Counted from the first letter of the stretch, positions 46,450-59,718 are shown. The stretch: 64,000 nucleotides of DNA from Antennarius striatus (GCF_040054535.1 NC_090797.1:3779501-3843500), one strand, 5' to 3'. A program made the numbers and translations. Notes: generated by a model not told the origin, from the sequence alone.

Positions 46450-46451
<2 letters not shown>

Positions 46452-46984
46452 AAGCTAGTGGACCACAGTAGCACTAAAATTCCAAAAGAATGGCGATAAG
46501 TTATTCTTCCTTTGAATTCCTGTCTGATAAACCAGTAAAAGCCAGTTAAAACCAATAAAAACCAGTAAAATCCATATTATTTTTTGCTGACAACCATTTT
46601 TTGTCGAACTTTGAGTGTGTCTTCTCTCATCCTTCCTGGAGTTGCCACAAAGTGTGACCGAAGTGCAACAACTTTACATTATTAACAGTCCAAAAGTCAC
46701 GCTTTTATTTTCATAAGTTGTTTTGTACTTTTAATGATTTAATTTATCAAACCATACCCACGGTAACTCATCATAACCCGATGGGTTTTATTGTTGTTGT
46801 TGTAAAGCTTTTTTCTTTTTATTGCTGCCAAATCACACCTGCCTAATAAGAAATTATTAGTATATTACGGCGCCACAAAGGAAGGGGGTGTTATCAATAT
46901 CATTAAATACAAATTAATCGTCAATATTTTGGCGACACCAGCAGTAAGGACTGAATGCTGATGGAGTAAAGCCCATTATCTAGG

Positions 46985-47460
46985 TAGAGTCTCTTGCTTA
47001 TAACCTCCTCCTTCTTCTTCTGTTGTTTTTATTGCGTTACAAACTCAGAACAGGGGTTTTCCTCCAGCCACAGGAAACACAACCCAGCAGATCTAATTGT
47101 GTTTCCGTAATCTCTGCCCCTCCATCCCTCTGCATCCTGCGCCGCTCTCCGGTGTGCACGAGCACCTTGAGGGGTTAGAGTACAACCTGCACCGGTGTCC
47201 ACCTTCGACACCTTGTCTTGATGCCCTTGAGCGGTAATTGGTCGAATCCCTCCTGAGTCTGACTTGAGGGCACCGAAATCCGCCGCTCCCCAATCAGCCG
47301 GCTGTCAATCATTCTGCCAACTAAACTAAAGCCGGGGATAACTAACAGGCTGAGATTGGAATTTAGAGTTAGAGAGACATAAATCTTTCTGACAAGTTTG
47401 TGCCTGGCTAGGTAGCGCTCCTATTGGATGGTGTGGGGATGCTGCCAACGTGGTGGTTAG
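46985..47460. promoter_or_regulatory. Candidate conserved non-coding element with PBX-type site
   Basis: Complex unique-looking sequence containing ctgtcaatca (47302-47311), the reverse complement of the PBX/PREP consensus TGATTGACAG. A CCAAT box lies just before it (47290-47294). No coding potential is recognised. Confidence 0.35.
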
Positions 47461-47633
47461 GAGGGGGAGGCCCGACATCTAATTTGGCTTTCACAGGGAG
47501 TCAGGATGTGCAATTTTCTTCTTCCAGATGTATAAAAGTGAAGCGGCTATAAAAAGAATACTGAGTAGGTATTCAGGTCTGGTTCACACCTTCTGTTACG
47601 ATTATTTGCGTTCACGATTGAACCGCACGCTCA

Positions 47634-47641
47634 CCATAAAC
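47634..47641. repeat. 8-bp target-site duplication, left copy
   Basis: ccataaac immediately before the hAT-type element; identical to 48159-48166. Confidence 0.85.
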
Positions 47642-48158
47642 CAGGGGTGTCAAACTCGTTTTCTACGACACCCACATCAGCATAACGGCTGTCCTCGAAG
47701 GGCCACATAGAAACTTGTAAATTTAACTAAATGTAACTCAATGTAATGTAAAATAAATGTAAAGAATCCTTAATGTTAAATAACTCTAAATTTATTACTT
47801 ATTCAAGTTATAAACATTGCAGTTGCACAGAAAAAGTATTTGCTTGTTGCTTTGTTATAATAAATCCTTTTAATTTGTCAGGTTATGAAACCAACAGAAC
47901 TCCATCAATCAAGGGTCAAACTATCAATGAATAAAGAAAAATAACATCAAACGCAAGTTAGGACATTAACTTCGTTCAAAATGGTTTTGTCAAAGTTCAA
48001 ATTAGCTTAATTACTGCATTGTGGGAAATGTAGTTTATGGTCAAACCACACTTTTAACCTACTCATTTTTAGACACTGACCTTTTATGCCCTCGCGGGCC
48101 ACATAAAATGATGTGGCGGGCCACATTTGGCCCCCGGGCCTTTAGTCTGACACATGTG
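47642..48158. mobile_element. Non-autonomous hAT-type element
   Basis: Left end is caggggtgtcaaac; right end reads gtctgacacatgtg, whose reverse complement matches the left end at 11 of 14 bases. Both sides are flanked by the identical 8-bp ccataaac, the duplication length of hAT transposons. Internal gggccacat words near both ends (agggccacatag, cgggccacat, tggcccccgggcc) are typical of a common vertebrate hAT-type repeat. The 517-bp element has no transposase frame. Confidence 0.88.
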
Positions 48159-48166
48159 CCATAAAC
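48159..48166. repeat. 8-bp target-site duplication, right copy
   Basis: ccataaac immediately after the hAT-type element. Confidence 0.85.
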
Positions 48167-49229
48167 GATGATAACAGTATGTATCGGCGACGGCGCGTCG
48201 TGGTTTTTCGACAGCTAGTGTTTCGCCGCCCTTCCAGAAGTTTAGTGTAATTTTCCAGCGACGCCACCAGCAGCTGAGACGATCGGCTGGGATGAAAATA
48301 CGCCATTTGTCAGGCCTCCGCCGCAGCATATGGTGGTTTTATGGTGGTTAATTTTCAGTGTATGTGATCCGTATCCCAATGCCGTGATGTTTTTGTTTTT
48401 TTGTTCTTGAACGCTGTGATTTTACTACCCAGCATCCAGATGGTGACGGGCCTTCATGCTCCATCTCAACCTCAGCCTGGCAGTTCGGTCTGAACGCTAG
48501 CCGTGACATGTTATCGAGGACAGCTTCATTTTTGTTTTAAACACACTGTACACACACTGGTGTGTGCAACGGCAGATTCCTGACACGCCATCAAAGATCA
48601 TCTCTCAGACAGGAGTTGCTTCCTCAGCTCAAACTACATGATTTAAACTCATTCTAAAGGAGAATTAGCTGCATTCCACAACTGAGCTCTGCCTTGAAAT
48701 ACAAACGTCAGTTAGATAAGGAAACCCATCGCCGGTGCAATAAATCTATTGTTATGCTATGGCTTTATTTCTTTTATATATTCATTTCTCATACATAATT
48801 ATACGCCTGACAAAATGATGGGGAATATAGTCATCAGTTATCCGTCTGTCTTTGCGCTCTGAATCATGCTTCCTTCTGGGTGTCTCTAAACTTTGAACAT
48901 ATATTCGTCATAGTAAGTAGATGTGTCTTTTTGATCATTGAATTTTATAAGGATATTATTTTCTGCGGATTATAATGCAGTTTATTATCTAAGACGTCTT
49001 ATTTGTTCAGTTTGACGTATCGCATCTCTGCATTTAACATCAATAGAGAGGGATGGTTGGAAATGTGGAGTTGTAAATCGGATTATAATTTAATACCTTT
49101 GTGTTGACAGACATTGGTTATTCTTTACTATTTGCAATCAAAGGAACATAGAAATGAAAAAAAAACATTGAAATGAGGTTATAAACTATCTCTATTGTTG
49201 TTTTTTTCTGGGGACAACCTTTAAAGATA

Positions 49230-49750
49230 TTCTAGCCCAATATCCAGCTCAGTGTCTCTCGGCTCGAAGCACCAATAAAGACCAATTCTGCTTCCCATCG
49301 GGATGGAGGTGCGACTGAATCTTGTTTTTCCTCCAGCCTGGCAGTCGGAGAAACCGTCCCATAAGCCATAAAGTTCCATATTTGATCCTGATAGCCCCTC
49401 CCAGCAGAAGTGTCCTTTTAATCACATCTCACAATCTGTACTGGTTCCAGGAGAGGCTGACCCGGCCATCTGACCATCCTGGTGGAGGGAATCGGGCTGT
49501 GACACCACAGCGCTGGGATCGATAGGGAATTACAAAGTTCACGCACCGTACAGCCGCCGTTTGTCGATCACAACCGAGGATGGCAGTTGGCGGTGGCGTT
49601 AGCACAAACGTTTGTCAGGGTTTGTTCGACAAATGCCTCACCGATATGCAGGGAGGGCCAGCTGTACTGGACAATGTCGGACAATAAAACTAAATTAGGT
49701 TATTAACCAGAGGGGCACTCGATGGAGAGGACACCTCCGCCGCGACCCGA
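49230..49750. promoter_or_regulatory. Candidate conserved non-coding element with SOX-like sites
   Basis: Complex, non-repetitive block with paired ggacaatgtcgg and ggacaataaaac near 49670-49690 (ACAAT is the SOX core) and ccataaagttccatatttg near 49365. No coding potential seen. The inference rests on texture only. Confidence 0.3.
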
Positions 49751-49835
49751 GTCGCTTCCGATTGAATTAAACTCCAATCCGGAGTCCTTTGTGGCGCGTG
49801 TGGTGTCAAAACGTTCTTCCTAAAGAACGTGAAAA

Positions 49836-50080
49836 ATCAATCAATCAACCTTTATTTTATAGCACTTAATCACATTTTAAAGCGCTTGAACAGACACAGA
49901 AACACGACATGACCCTCCAGAGCAAGCATAAGTGACAGCGGCAGGGAAAAACTCCCTCATTGAGGAAGAAACTCTGAGCAGGACCCAAACTCTGGAAAGG
50001 GGTCATCAGCCTTGACCTGTTGGGTGGGAAAGGAAATACATTGGGGACAGAGACAGGGTGGCAGATAGGCCAGATAAGTG
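49836..50080. mobile_element. Teleost dispersed repeat, class uncertain
   Basis: It begins with (TCAA)3, then cctttattttatagcactta, agcgcttgaacagacacaga, gacagcggcagggaaaaact, ccctcattgaggaagaaact and ggaaaggggtcatc. This matches, from memory, a very abundant teleost interspersed sequence (AATCAATCAATC-TTTATTTATATAGC ... AAAACTCCCT ... GAAGAAACC). I cannot name its class with certainty. It has no open frame. Confidence 0.65.
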
Positions 50081-50889
50081 ATGGAAATGCCTCCTTATTT
50101 TCATCCTTACATCAATTTCCATAGAAAAGTGTCAGATCTTTGGGCAAAATTATGAAAAACTGGCCCAAAAAGCCCAAAAACTGGGAAAGGAAGTGACATA
50201 AATTCATGGATTCCTTCACTGCTCCACCATTCAAGGTAATCCATCAAGAGGGCAGAAGACATAAAAGTATAGAAGCTGTTAAATGTTGATAAGACTTGCT
50301 TAAAAAACAGAAGGAGTTGTTGGGCGTCGGTGGAGGTTCTGGTTAATTTCTAAGTAACAGTAACTGAAAACGTGATCAAATTGCCTAAACGCATAATAGA
50401 TGCACCAAAAACTTGCTGATTTTCATGTTATCCATCTCAGACATTTTACTGTAACGTTTGTTAATGCAAAGAGCAGCTGATCAGAGTTCCAATCAGCTGA
50501 GGGGTGACCAAAGGGTATTTATTCCAATTAGTTCTAATCATTTTTTAAGCAACCGGCTGGATTCTGGATTCTGAGACATTTCACTGTGAAATTTAGGATC
50601 TGGGAGTTGCATCTGATAAAGTTTTCTCGTATTTACCCATCAGGGAACTCAAATGCCTCCACCAAATTTAATGGCAGCCCAACCGAAACATTTTGAGCTC
50701 ATTGGTGTCCAAAGTGGCGGCCAGATCGACTCCGCTGTCCCCGGAGCGACGCGGCGCCGACCGCCAACAACCTGCAGCGTGGCAGCTCGACCATCACATT
50801 CACTATAATGTTGTTCATCGTTTCATCCCTGCATTCAAGATGGTTTATCTCACTCATGGCACGGCGCTAGCAGACCCACGCTGAGCTCC

Positions 50890-51110
50890 ACTCGCATTAG
50901 AATTCAGATTGATCAACCCGATCCCATAATGCATCGCTGCTCTGTTGGGAGCATTGTCACGAGCGCAAGCAAGCACAAGTGGCCATGCAATTGTTTGATG
51001 AGCAGGATAATTATTTCAGCCATATGCCAAGGCTTTCCAAAGCACCTGCTCTGAAGCCAACGCGAGGCAGGGATGGACTGAGCTGTTTGCCGCTGACAAA
51101 CCGACATTAT
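50890..51110. promoter_or_regulatory. Candidate conserved non-coding element
   Basis: Unique-looking sequence with several homeodomain/POU-like words (catgcaattg, ggataattattt, ttagaattcagattgat). No coding potential seen. Confidence 0.28.
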
Positions 51111-52051
51111 TGACCTTCTCTTTATTCATTATTTGTTCCTTCATCTCACTGTTTGCTCTCTTTTTTTCTCCTTTTTAATCGTTATCTTTGGCCATTCCTT
51201 CAACAACAACCCCCCCCCCCACCCCCAGCTCCCAGTTCCCTCTCCAACCCCCATCCCGTTCACTTGATGATGTTGAGACAGAGTCGGGAAAGTGTCACTA
51301 TGGAAACAGGGGCAGAGGCAGTGGAGGGCTCTCTATGGGAGAGAAAGGGGGGGGAAAGAGACGGAGATAGAGGGAGAGAAAAGGGCTGGGAGTTGGACAG
51401 TGTTGAGGAATCCGTCCATCTGAGTTGAGAAAAGGCAGGTGAGGGGTTCTCTTCCTCCATCAGAGGTTTGAAACCACACCTGAGCTGCAGGTGCTTCTCT
51501 TCCTCCTGCATCCGTCAGTCCACTCGCTTCTCACTGAGACGGTGGGAGTAATACACCAGATGTGATGAGATGCGATTGCCGGATGTAAAAAACATGAGCA
51601 ACAGCCTCTTCATATTGGGTTTCAACCCCATTTGTGAACAATCCCAATATGGTATGAATAATTTTACATAAAAAAATCGTCTGCTGAGTTATCTGGATCT
51701 CTTCCTCCCAAAATTGGTGTCATTATGATCAGAGAGGGGAAAATAAGATGCTGAGTTTTAACAGGATATAACCTCATCTACGTACCTGCATCTTAAACAG
51801 ATAGACGATTGATTATTGTCTTTATTTTGATTAGATATTGATCAATTTGATCAAATTAAAACTTCTGTTTCCAGGTTTCTAAATACTGATGTTTCCACTT
51901 GAAAGAAGATGTTGGAAATGACAGACAACACTATTTCTGAACTCTTCATATAGAATAAATTAATTAATCTATTGGACTAACAACCATAATATGTAGTTAA
52001 TCCTAAGTTACAACTATATTCCACAGCTTTAAAGAAATTTTATCATGGATC

Positions 52052-52446
52052 ATGAAAAAATTCACCTTCCCTTCTGATTATATTTTAGCAAAACGTCTTA
52101 TTTGGTCACCTTTGAGATCGATGAATGCGATGATGATGAAGGAGCGAAGGAGAGCTGGGAGGGAGAGGGTCAGAAAAAGGGGGAGGAGTAAAAAGAGGAG
52201 GGGAAAGAAAGGGGTGCAGCATGGGAGGGGAGGTATGATAGTGAGAGGGGCTGAGACGGTGGCAGAGCGAGCCAGAGGCGGGGAGGAGGAGGAGGAGGAG
52301 GAGGCGGCGGCGGAGGAGCAGCTCTCCTCCGGAGTCTCCATCCCAGAGAAGACCCAGAGGAAGAAGAGGGAAGAAGAAGAAGACCAGCCTCTCCTGCGCA
52401 ACCCAGCAGCTCCTGAAGTTCAAACCAAGACATCCGCTGTGAGGTA
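52052..52446 (+). other. Candidate purine-rich exon
   Basis: An open frame on the plus strand, very rich in Arg, Glu and Lys, runs to a possible donor gctgtgag|gtacat at about 52446. The sequence is GA-rich ((gag)n at about 52280-52305), so the frame may reflect base composition only. It could be a 5' UTR or N-terminal exon of a gene extending right, but no protein family is recognisable. Confidence 0.2.
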
Positions 52447-52609
52447 CATCCGTCTCACCGTCTCCTTTGTGTCCTTTCATCCCTCCTCATCCTCATCAGG
52501 ACCGGCAGCATTCAGTTACCGGGGAGGAAGAGGGGAGCAGGGAGGTGTGTTAAGTGTGAGATGTATGCAAAGAATCCAGCAGAGTATAAGCTTTATCAGC
52601 AGCAGGTTG

Positions 52610-52612
<3 letters not shown>

Positions 52613-52650
<38 letters not shown>
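52613..52650. repeat. (TG)n microsatellite
   Basis: TG run ending in tatatatgtg. Confidence 0.94.
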
Positions 52651-52659
<9 letters not shown>

Positions 52660-52999
52660 GAGCATAATAGAGTATGATTTCTCCAAATGTCAGCAGTCAG
52701 ATGCTTTCTCTTTGACATTTCCAGCCCGGTGTCTTCAGACTCATTCTCAGCTCAGCGTGACCTGATGCTGCAAAGGACACGCAAAGAGGCGGTCGCCTCA
52801 AAAAACTTGGCGCGTGTTTCTGCTCTGTTCGTTTTTATCCCTCATTAAATGGAGCAGAATGAATCGGGCAAACCTCATTGTGACTCGCTGGACTGTCGAA
52901 TTCACGCTTGTTGTGACTGAGATTTGAGAGTAAATAGTTTGAAACGTGTTTCTTATCCATTCATTTTTCCTTTGTTTGCCTCAATCTGCTCTTGAATCT

Positions 53000-54460
53000 T
53001 TTACACTAAATCCATTTCAATGTTTTAACATGTTCCTTATTTCAATTGCATTTTCAACAACAGCCATTTTAAACCAGCCACTCCACTATTTTATCCAGCC
53101 TGGTTGTCTAACTGAAGTCTCTTTAAGTATCTACCCACCGCTCTCTTCATTAGAGCCATTAAGGGTCGTCTAACGTTATCAGGGCACATCTCGGGGTATT
53201 GATCTGCTAACCTGCTCCCGGGGGGGCAATAGCTCAGACAGGCTTCCAGGCTTAATTTTGAACTGTGCTCTTTTAACGTGTGCGGAGCAGAGCAGCTCAG
53301 GCAGTGTCTTTGTGCGGATGTCATGATGTCATACTAACTCGACCCGCTGATTCCTGGCTGCGCGCTGGAAAAAAAATGGAACATCAGGGGAGGAGGTGAA
53401 GTATCCTCCAAGAACAAAAGAGCGCTGCAGGTGATGATCCTGTGACTGATGGGGGGTAAAGGCTTGTGCATAATGCTGTGATTTGTAATTCTAACTGTGT
53501 GGAATTAAAGCAGGAGTTTTCCCCTGGCTTGGTACAAGCGTGACAGTAGTAGTGCTGTGGTTGCATCATATATGATGTCATGCCTTTTTAGGCTGTTTTC
53601 ACTGGTTTATCAGAGATTTAATGGTGATGATGTTGATCCAGAAGGCGGATTATACCACAAAATAATCAATATTGCAACGTCAATAATATCCGTCACCCCC
53701 CTGGGTGACAAAATAATCTTATTTAACAGAGCTTTTAACGTATTTGTTCAATAATTCTGTGGCTTAAAGCGTCTCTATCTTGCAGAGGAAGAAACTCACT
53801 ATTGATTTTCAGTAGCAGTCGTGTTCTTTGTGTCATTTCACTTCAAACTGCACTCACTGATTCATTTCCACCAGGAAAATTCCAACGATGGTGCGTTTTG
53901 CATAATACTTGTTGATAAGTGCGAGACTGTCCCACTACATCCCGACTGAGACGACGCGTAATTGTAATAAGCAGCTCTTCATTTTACAGATTTCTCTCAT
54001 CATCAACCCCGGTGATTATTAATCACACGTTTGAAGGTTAACACACACACACAGCGGCCTGTATTTTGTATTTATTCACCACCGAGCTGGTTTTCCCGCA
54101 GTTTCTTTGATTAAATGATTGCTCTTTTGTAGCCTTGGAAATGTCAAAAGCAATACACTGAAAAATGTGCGAAACAAAAGTGCATCGCTCAAGATGATGC
54201 ATTCGAGGTGCTTGTTTTTCCTGCAACCCTCGTAAATTCAGCTGCTGTCACAGGAAACTTAAGACAATGGAAAATCCAAACATGTGAGATTTAGTTGCGA
54301 TCGGTGACTCGTCAGATGAAAAACAGAAAAAAACTAAACTTCTAATCGACGCCTCATTACGGCGTTAGAGCCAATAGCATGGCAGCTGTTCTTGAGGTCA
54401 GACTGTACTGTATGTACGCTCCTACACGCATTCATCCAATCATTCGCCCGTGGGCAGCAT
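53000..54460. other. Gene-poor DNA, no feature recognised
   Basis: No exon or named repeat seen. Only short open frames without recognisable domains. Confidence 0.4.
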
Positions 54461-54464
54461 CTGT

Positions 54465-54503
54465 GCGTGTGTGTGTGTATGTGTGTGTGTGTGCGTGTGT
54501 GGA
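54465..54503. repeat. Imperfect TG repeat
   Basis: TG units interrupted by gcg and tat. Confidence 0.85.
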
Positions 54504-54922
54504 CGTGTATGTGGATGGAGAAGAAAGTATATGGAGATCAATGCAAGCAGCTGTTCTCTCTGCACTTCAAACGCCGCTCTGTTGTTGGCGCATCAACGCT
54601 TCGACAGGCCTCGCGCGAGGGGGGGATCAAAGGCTAATGAGACAGCCATCGCACAAACGCACCCGCCAGACCCATGAATATGGATACGGCTTCGAAGGGA
54701 GATGGGAGGCAGGGTGTCTTCACCCGATCAACAGCAGCGAGTTAAAGAAGGGTAGAGGGGGGGTGGGAAGGACTTTGCGAGCCAAGATGTGTGGATAGGT
54801 TTTCATGTGGGTGTCTTGTTTTTTAAAATTTATGTCTATATTCCACACTGGATACGTTAAGAGTCAACGCCATTGATTGCATGTCTTGGTGGTCTAATAA
54901 ATCCAGCTGATTAGTAAATATA

Positions 54923-54926
<4 letters not shown>

Positions 54927-54964
<38 letters not shown>
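54927..54964. repeat. (AT)n microsatellite
   Basis: About 19 uninterrupted AT units; a shorter AT run lies at about 55190-55207. Confidence 0.95.
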
Positions 54965-54966
<2 letters not shown>

Positions 54967-55969
54967 AGATATTTTTTTAAAGGTCTTGATTGAAGGTTCG
55001 AGATGGATTCCTCACTGATAGCATCTGTCGGTTTACTCGTCTCTTCGTTGGCAGGATTACCCAAGAACTGGTTGATGAATTTTTATGAAACCTGGTAAAA
55101 CGGTTGAGACGGATGCAGAGAAGAAACTGTTAAAATTTGGAGTCACTCCAGTAAAAAGGGTGGGGAATTACCTCCATTGAATTTTGTAAAATATATATAT
55201 ATATATTTTAATTAAAGGAAGGCTGCTGCAAAGGACATGTATGACAGATTTCAAAAAGCCTTAGAAAACAAGTAAAACATGCTTTTTCCTCATGTGTAGA
55301 TTTCACTACATGACTTATAAGAAGTTGTATATCATCTATCTAAAGCTTTACCTGGAACAATGAGGTCTACATGTGATTTTAAACCCTGTTAATAGTGGCT
55401 GACTGTTTGTACTCCTTTGACATCCCAGATCTCCTCTGTGATTCCTCCTCCTACAGCTCATCTGCCCACGGCTGCTTGTGTCCAGCTCTATTCACAGGGG
55501 TTCACGGAAGAAAACCAACCCACATGTCATAGGATCAAATTTATTTATTGCCTCCAAGCACTCATATTTATACAGGATGTCAAAGTTTGGTGCATGCTTT
55601 CTAGCATATCGTGGATTTGCAACACACGCTGCTAATAATTCTAACTTTATTTTAACGCAGTGACCCTGCGAATCTGAAAACAATTTACTCCATTTGTTTC
55701 AGTTTTAGACTTGAAATTAGAAAAGTGTGCAAATTAATGATTTTATGATTTTTTAAAAATCTAATAACGTAAGTAGTTGATTATAAATGGAAATGATCAT
55801 TTAGTTACAGCTTATAATCGAGGAATAAAGGAGCCTAAATTCACACAAAAGCCCGTCTGCACAATGTAATACTTCTATGCTGGAAAAGAATTTAAATTAG
55901 AGTGAAAAATCGACATCTGAACATGCTGCTTTAAAAGAAAACATATTTTCTCTCAAGCCAACCACCCAA

Positions 55970-56180
55970 GTGAGACAAGCCTCTACAATCTTAATGAAGC
56001 CGACTCAATATCTGTCGTCTTCTTCGCGTAGATAACGACAGACGGCGATGTACAACCGCCCGGAGGTGACACGTCCTCCACCAAACAGCCGTTGTTTCTC
56101 CCAGTGGACGAAAGGCTGCATGACATGTTAGAATTAGCTCCCCTCTCTTGCATTATCTGTCTAAACATCAACCAGCATCT
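55970..56180. promoter_or_regulatory. Candidate conserved non-coding element
   Basis: A GC-balanced unique block between AT-rich flanks, without repeat character. Contains cttaatgaagccgactcaat and ttagaattagctcccctctc. Function is inferred from texture only. Confidence 0.25.
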
Positions 56181-56879
56181 TCTCCCCCTGCAGCTAAGTT
56201 TGTAAAAAACTGAAGAAAAAAAACTAAAACAAGCTTAATGTGACACACTCGATTTTATCAGCGAGTGAAAATAAAGAAGACGATGAAAAGTTTTTCTTGG
56301 GCGGGATGTCACTTCAGCCCATTCCTGCTGTCAACAGGCAGCAAATAGACACTGGAGGGGAGGACAAGCCCGGCGACAGGCAGGCAGGCGGGGAGAGGGA
56401 GACGGATGCTGCAGGAAGGCCGTCTGCAGAGCGTGGGCGCGCTGCCTCGATCTTGACTCGGGCTCATAAATCAAGCCTCCCCCTGCGGGACCCATCTTCC
56501 ATTCTCAGACCTTCAGCAGCTTGTTCTCCAGCCTGTGACGAGAGGAGCTGTTGTCATAGGGAGCGATCGATCGTACGGGATGAGTTTGTCAGACCGGGGG
56601 ATTTCACCCATCTGACTGGGGTCACTGAAGTGTCCCCGTCTTGTCTCGGGTGTCTGTCTGCGGGCTGCGTGTTCCATCAGATGCCAAGTCACCGCCGGCT
56701 GTCCCCAGCTTGCACCTCGCAGTTGTTTCCTGACGTGAAATCTCTGGTAAAGAGAAGTTTAGCTGATGTAGGATCAGTTTAATGACTGGTCGAGCCGCGA
56801 ACCGACTGGTGTTGGCTTCAGGGCCTTTGTCCAGCGACTGCTGGGGTTGGATCCAGATTGCTTGCTCCAATGGGAATGC

Positions 56880-59700
56880 AATGGTTCAGAAATATTTTAA
56901 AGATTAATTGGATAATTTGAGAAAAAAAGGGAAATAGACACTTCTCTCATGATATCACAGCTAGCAGTGGGTTAGCATCACTAATTGGCAAAAAAACAAA
57001 ACAAAAACTTTTTAACACATTATTTGTTATTTGAGCCTCTTTTTGGTTTTCTTATTGTAATGTGTCAGATAAATTTAGCCGATTTTTTTTCTAATGTTTT
57101 ATGCTAAGCTAAGATAGCATAAAAGATATATTTTTTAGATTTATGCTTGTAAATAATGCAGAAAAAAAAATTAATACCAAAAAAAAGGACTTGTAGATTT
57201 GTTCCCACAAGTTTCTGGATGGGAAATTAGATTTAAATCCAATCAAATGCAAATGTAATTTCTGGATAGTGGCTCTAAAAGGAAAAAAAAAAAAAAAAAG
57301 TTTAACCCCGCTCCATAATGAATTTCAAATCACATTCTCACCAAAGACTTAAAACCGAGCTAAATTATTCAGCCTTTCGCGCCCCACCCTCTAAAAGCCA
57401 ATTAAGTGAAGGTTTCATGGAAATCAGGGACAGAATTTGATCTCTTGGTGACATTTTAAATTCAGTCGGGTATTAATTACACAAATTTGATGCTCCTTCC
57501 AGGTATAAAATTTAAAAGTTAAATCCACAATTATGCGATTTTAATTTTCTATTTATATCTAACCCCTTAAGGTTATTTCACCAATGAACAAATTTACATT
57601 CTAATCTCTTTTTTAAAGCACTTCTATTTATTTTGTGAAGGATTTTTTTTTATTGGTCTAAAAGTTCTTTTCTGTAATATTTTACATCATAAAATCCAAC
57701 AATTTTTAAAGCAAACTTTAAAGTAAGTTTGACTTAATGTCACGTTGTGAAACAATCTTCTTTCATCGCAGAGAAATGGGAGAGTAAAAAAAAAAAAACT
57801 AAAGGAAAGAACACTGAGAATGAAATCAAATTTGCCATTCTCTGAAGTGGTATGTAAATGAAAATGTATTGAAAATGATAATAGCGGTAACATTTTGCCA
57901 CCGTGTCACCAGTGCCTCCAATTTTTTTTGGTCTTCAGGCGGTTTCAGAGCATTACTTCATCTTGTTTCCTCACCCTGAAAGCCTCGTTTGTGAAACTCC
58001 ACCACATGAGCCCTCCCACTCAACTTCCCTGCCTGCTGAGAGCACTTGAAAGCAATTTACTTTTAATCAAGTTCACTATAAAGGCCCCTCTGATGCCAAC
58101 CATAGCAACACTACCATTTTGTTTCTTCAGCTCTGTCTCTCCCTGCTTTATATTGATTTCATCATGAGCGATATGAAATACTGTTTACTGACATAATGAG
58201 AATTGTTTTTGAGTTTATTACTCTTTCAGGTACAGATGCAACTGTAGGTGCGCTCTAAAGTGGAGGCCTAATTTTTTTTAGATATCTACCTCTGGGTAAC
58301 AAATCTTTCCTTAAACGAACCGGTGAAAAGGAGCTTTAGCTCACGGCAGGTCCTCACCTTTGATTCGACCGACGTTTTCTACGCTCCTTGAACTCTGTTT
58401 CCAAGGAAAAAAAAAGATTGAGCAACAAAAAAAAGTTGAGATTCAACAAAGAATAAGGTCAAAACAGCACACCGATGTAACCAATCACAGCTCTGCCCTC
58501 AAAAGAGGCGTGATCAGAATTGTTCATTTTCAAATCAATTCATCGCTGCTGCTTCAACGATTATTGTCACTAATTCCAACAGCTTCCTGTCTCGTATAGA
58601 CGGGTGTAGGTCAGAGGCTCCAAATGTCAGAGGTCAGCCCTTCTAAAGATGTATCTGATGAGATTTTTTAAAAATCTTTATTAAATAATTTATTTACAGT
58701 AATTCTTAACCATGTCCTTATCAGCAGGGTGAGGCGTTTAGGGGTTTTTTTGGGGGTGGTGGGGGCTCTGTTGACTCACTATGAGCTCATCTTCTGCCAA
58801 CGCTGATGTCCTCAGGCGGATAAGTTTCTGTTGTGTCACAGCAGTGAAGGACGTCTTTTATTTTATGGCCACTTAGTAGTCGCTGACCTTGAGATCGATG
58901 CAGATGTGAATGTTTCCCAGCTGCATTGTTAATTCAGGAAGTGTTTAACCAAGAGCACCTTGTTTGACGGCGCAGACACGCGGCGTCACTGAAGCGATGC
59001 TTCCGGCAGATGCCGCTGAACGTTCCATTAGTTTTGAATGTTGAAAAAAAACAGAATGTGTGTCAAAAATTTGTTTTTACTAAGAATTAGAAAGCCATGA
59101 TCAACCATCAAGGCACCGACACCACTGAGATGGTGCATTCAGGGTCCTAGCAATGAGAAAGATTAAAGCAGTAGCCCAGATTTTCAATATTTCCATCCGA
59201 AAACGCCCACCGTTCCTCACAGGTTTAGAGTCAATTAAATCCAAGTGGCACAAGACAGAAGAAATAAATAAATAGGTCAAAAAAGTGCGAAAACAATTCC
59301 TGAATTTGTCGAGATTGCCTCCACAATCCTTCCTCCACGGTATCAGCACTTCCACCATTAATAGAAGTGTGTTTAGTCTGAAAGACTAAACATATTGAGT
59401 CTTAAAGTTTCTATTGTGGCTCCCACAATGCAATCAGATTGGTTTCTCATTACAAGATGTAAAGAAATGGAACCTTTTTAGCTGTTTTTGTACACTGTAA
59501 CTGAAGCCGAGCACAAACTCTGCTCAGACACGTCACTGCTGTTCGGTCAAGCTCTCCAGATTGTTTCCTGCAAAAAAAAAAAGGAAACCAAGATTGAATG
59601 GAAACTGCAACCTGGAAAGGATTTCCGCCTCTGGGCTGAAACATATTTTCATTTAGTTTGGCTGGAATGAGAATATTCCTGCCATACTGAACTTCTTGTT
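56880..59700. other. Gene-poor AT-rich DNA
   Basis: Many homopolymer A and T runs, including A17-19 near 57281. No exon or transposon recognised. Confidence 0.4.
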
Positions 59701-59718
59701 GCTCCCTTCTGTCTGCAG

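Noticed and set aside
52078..52480. Ser/Leu-rich minus-strand frames opposite the GA-rich region
   Set aside because: Low-complexity CT-rich translation; no homology or splice structure.
56240..56782. A 180-codon plus-strand frame
   Set aside because: Composition and length are compatible with chance in a GC-richer stretch; I could not match it to any family and saw no supporting splice signals.
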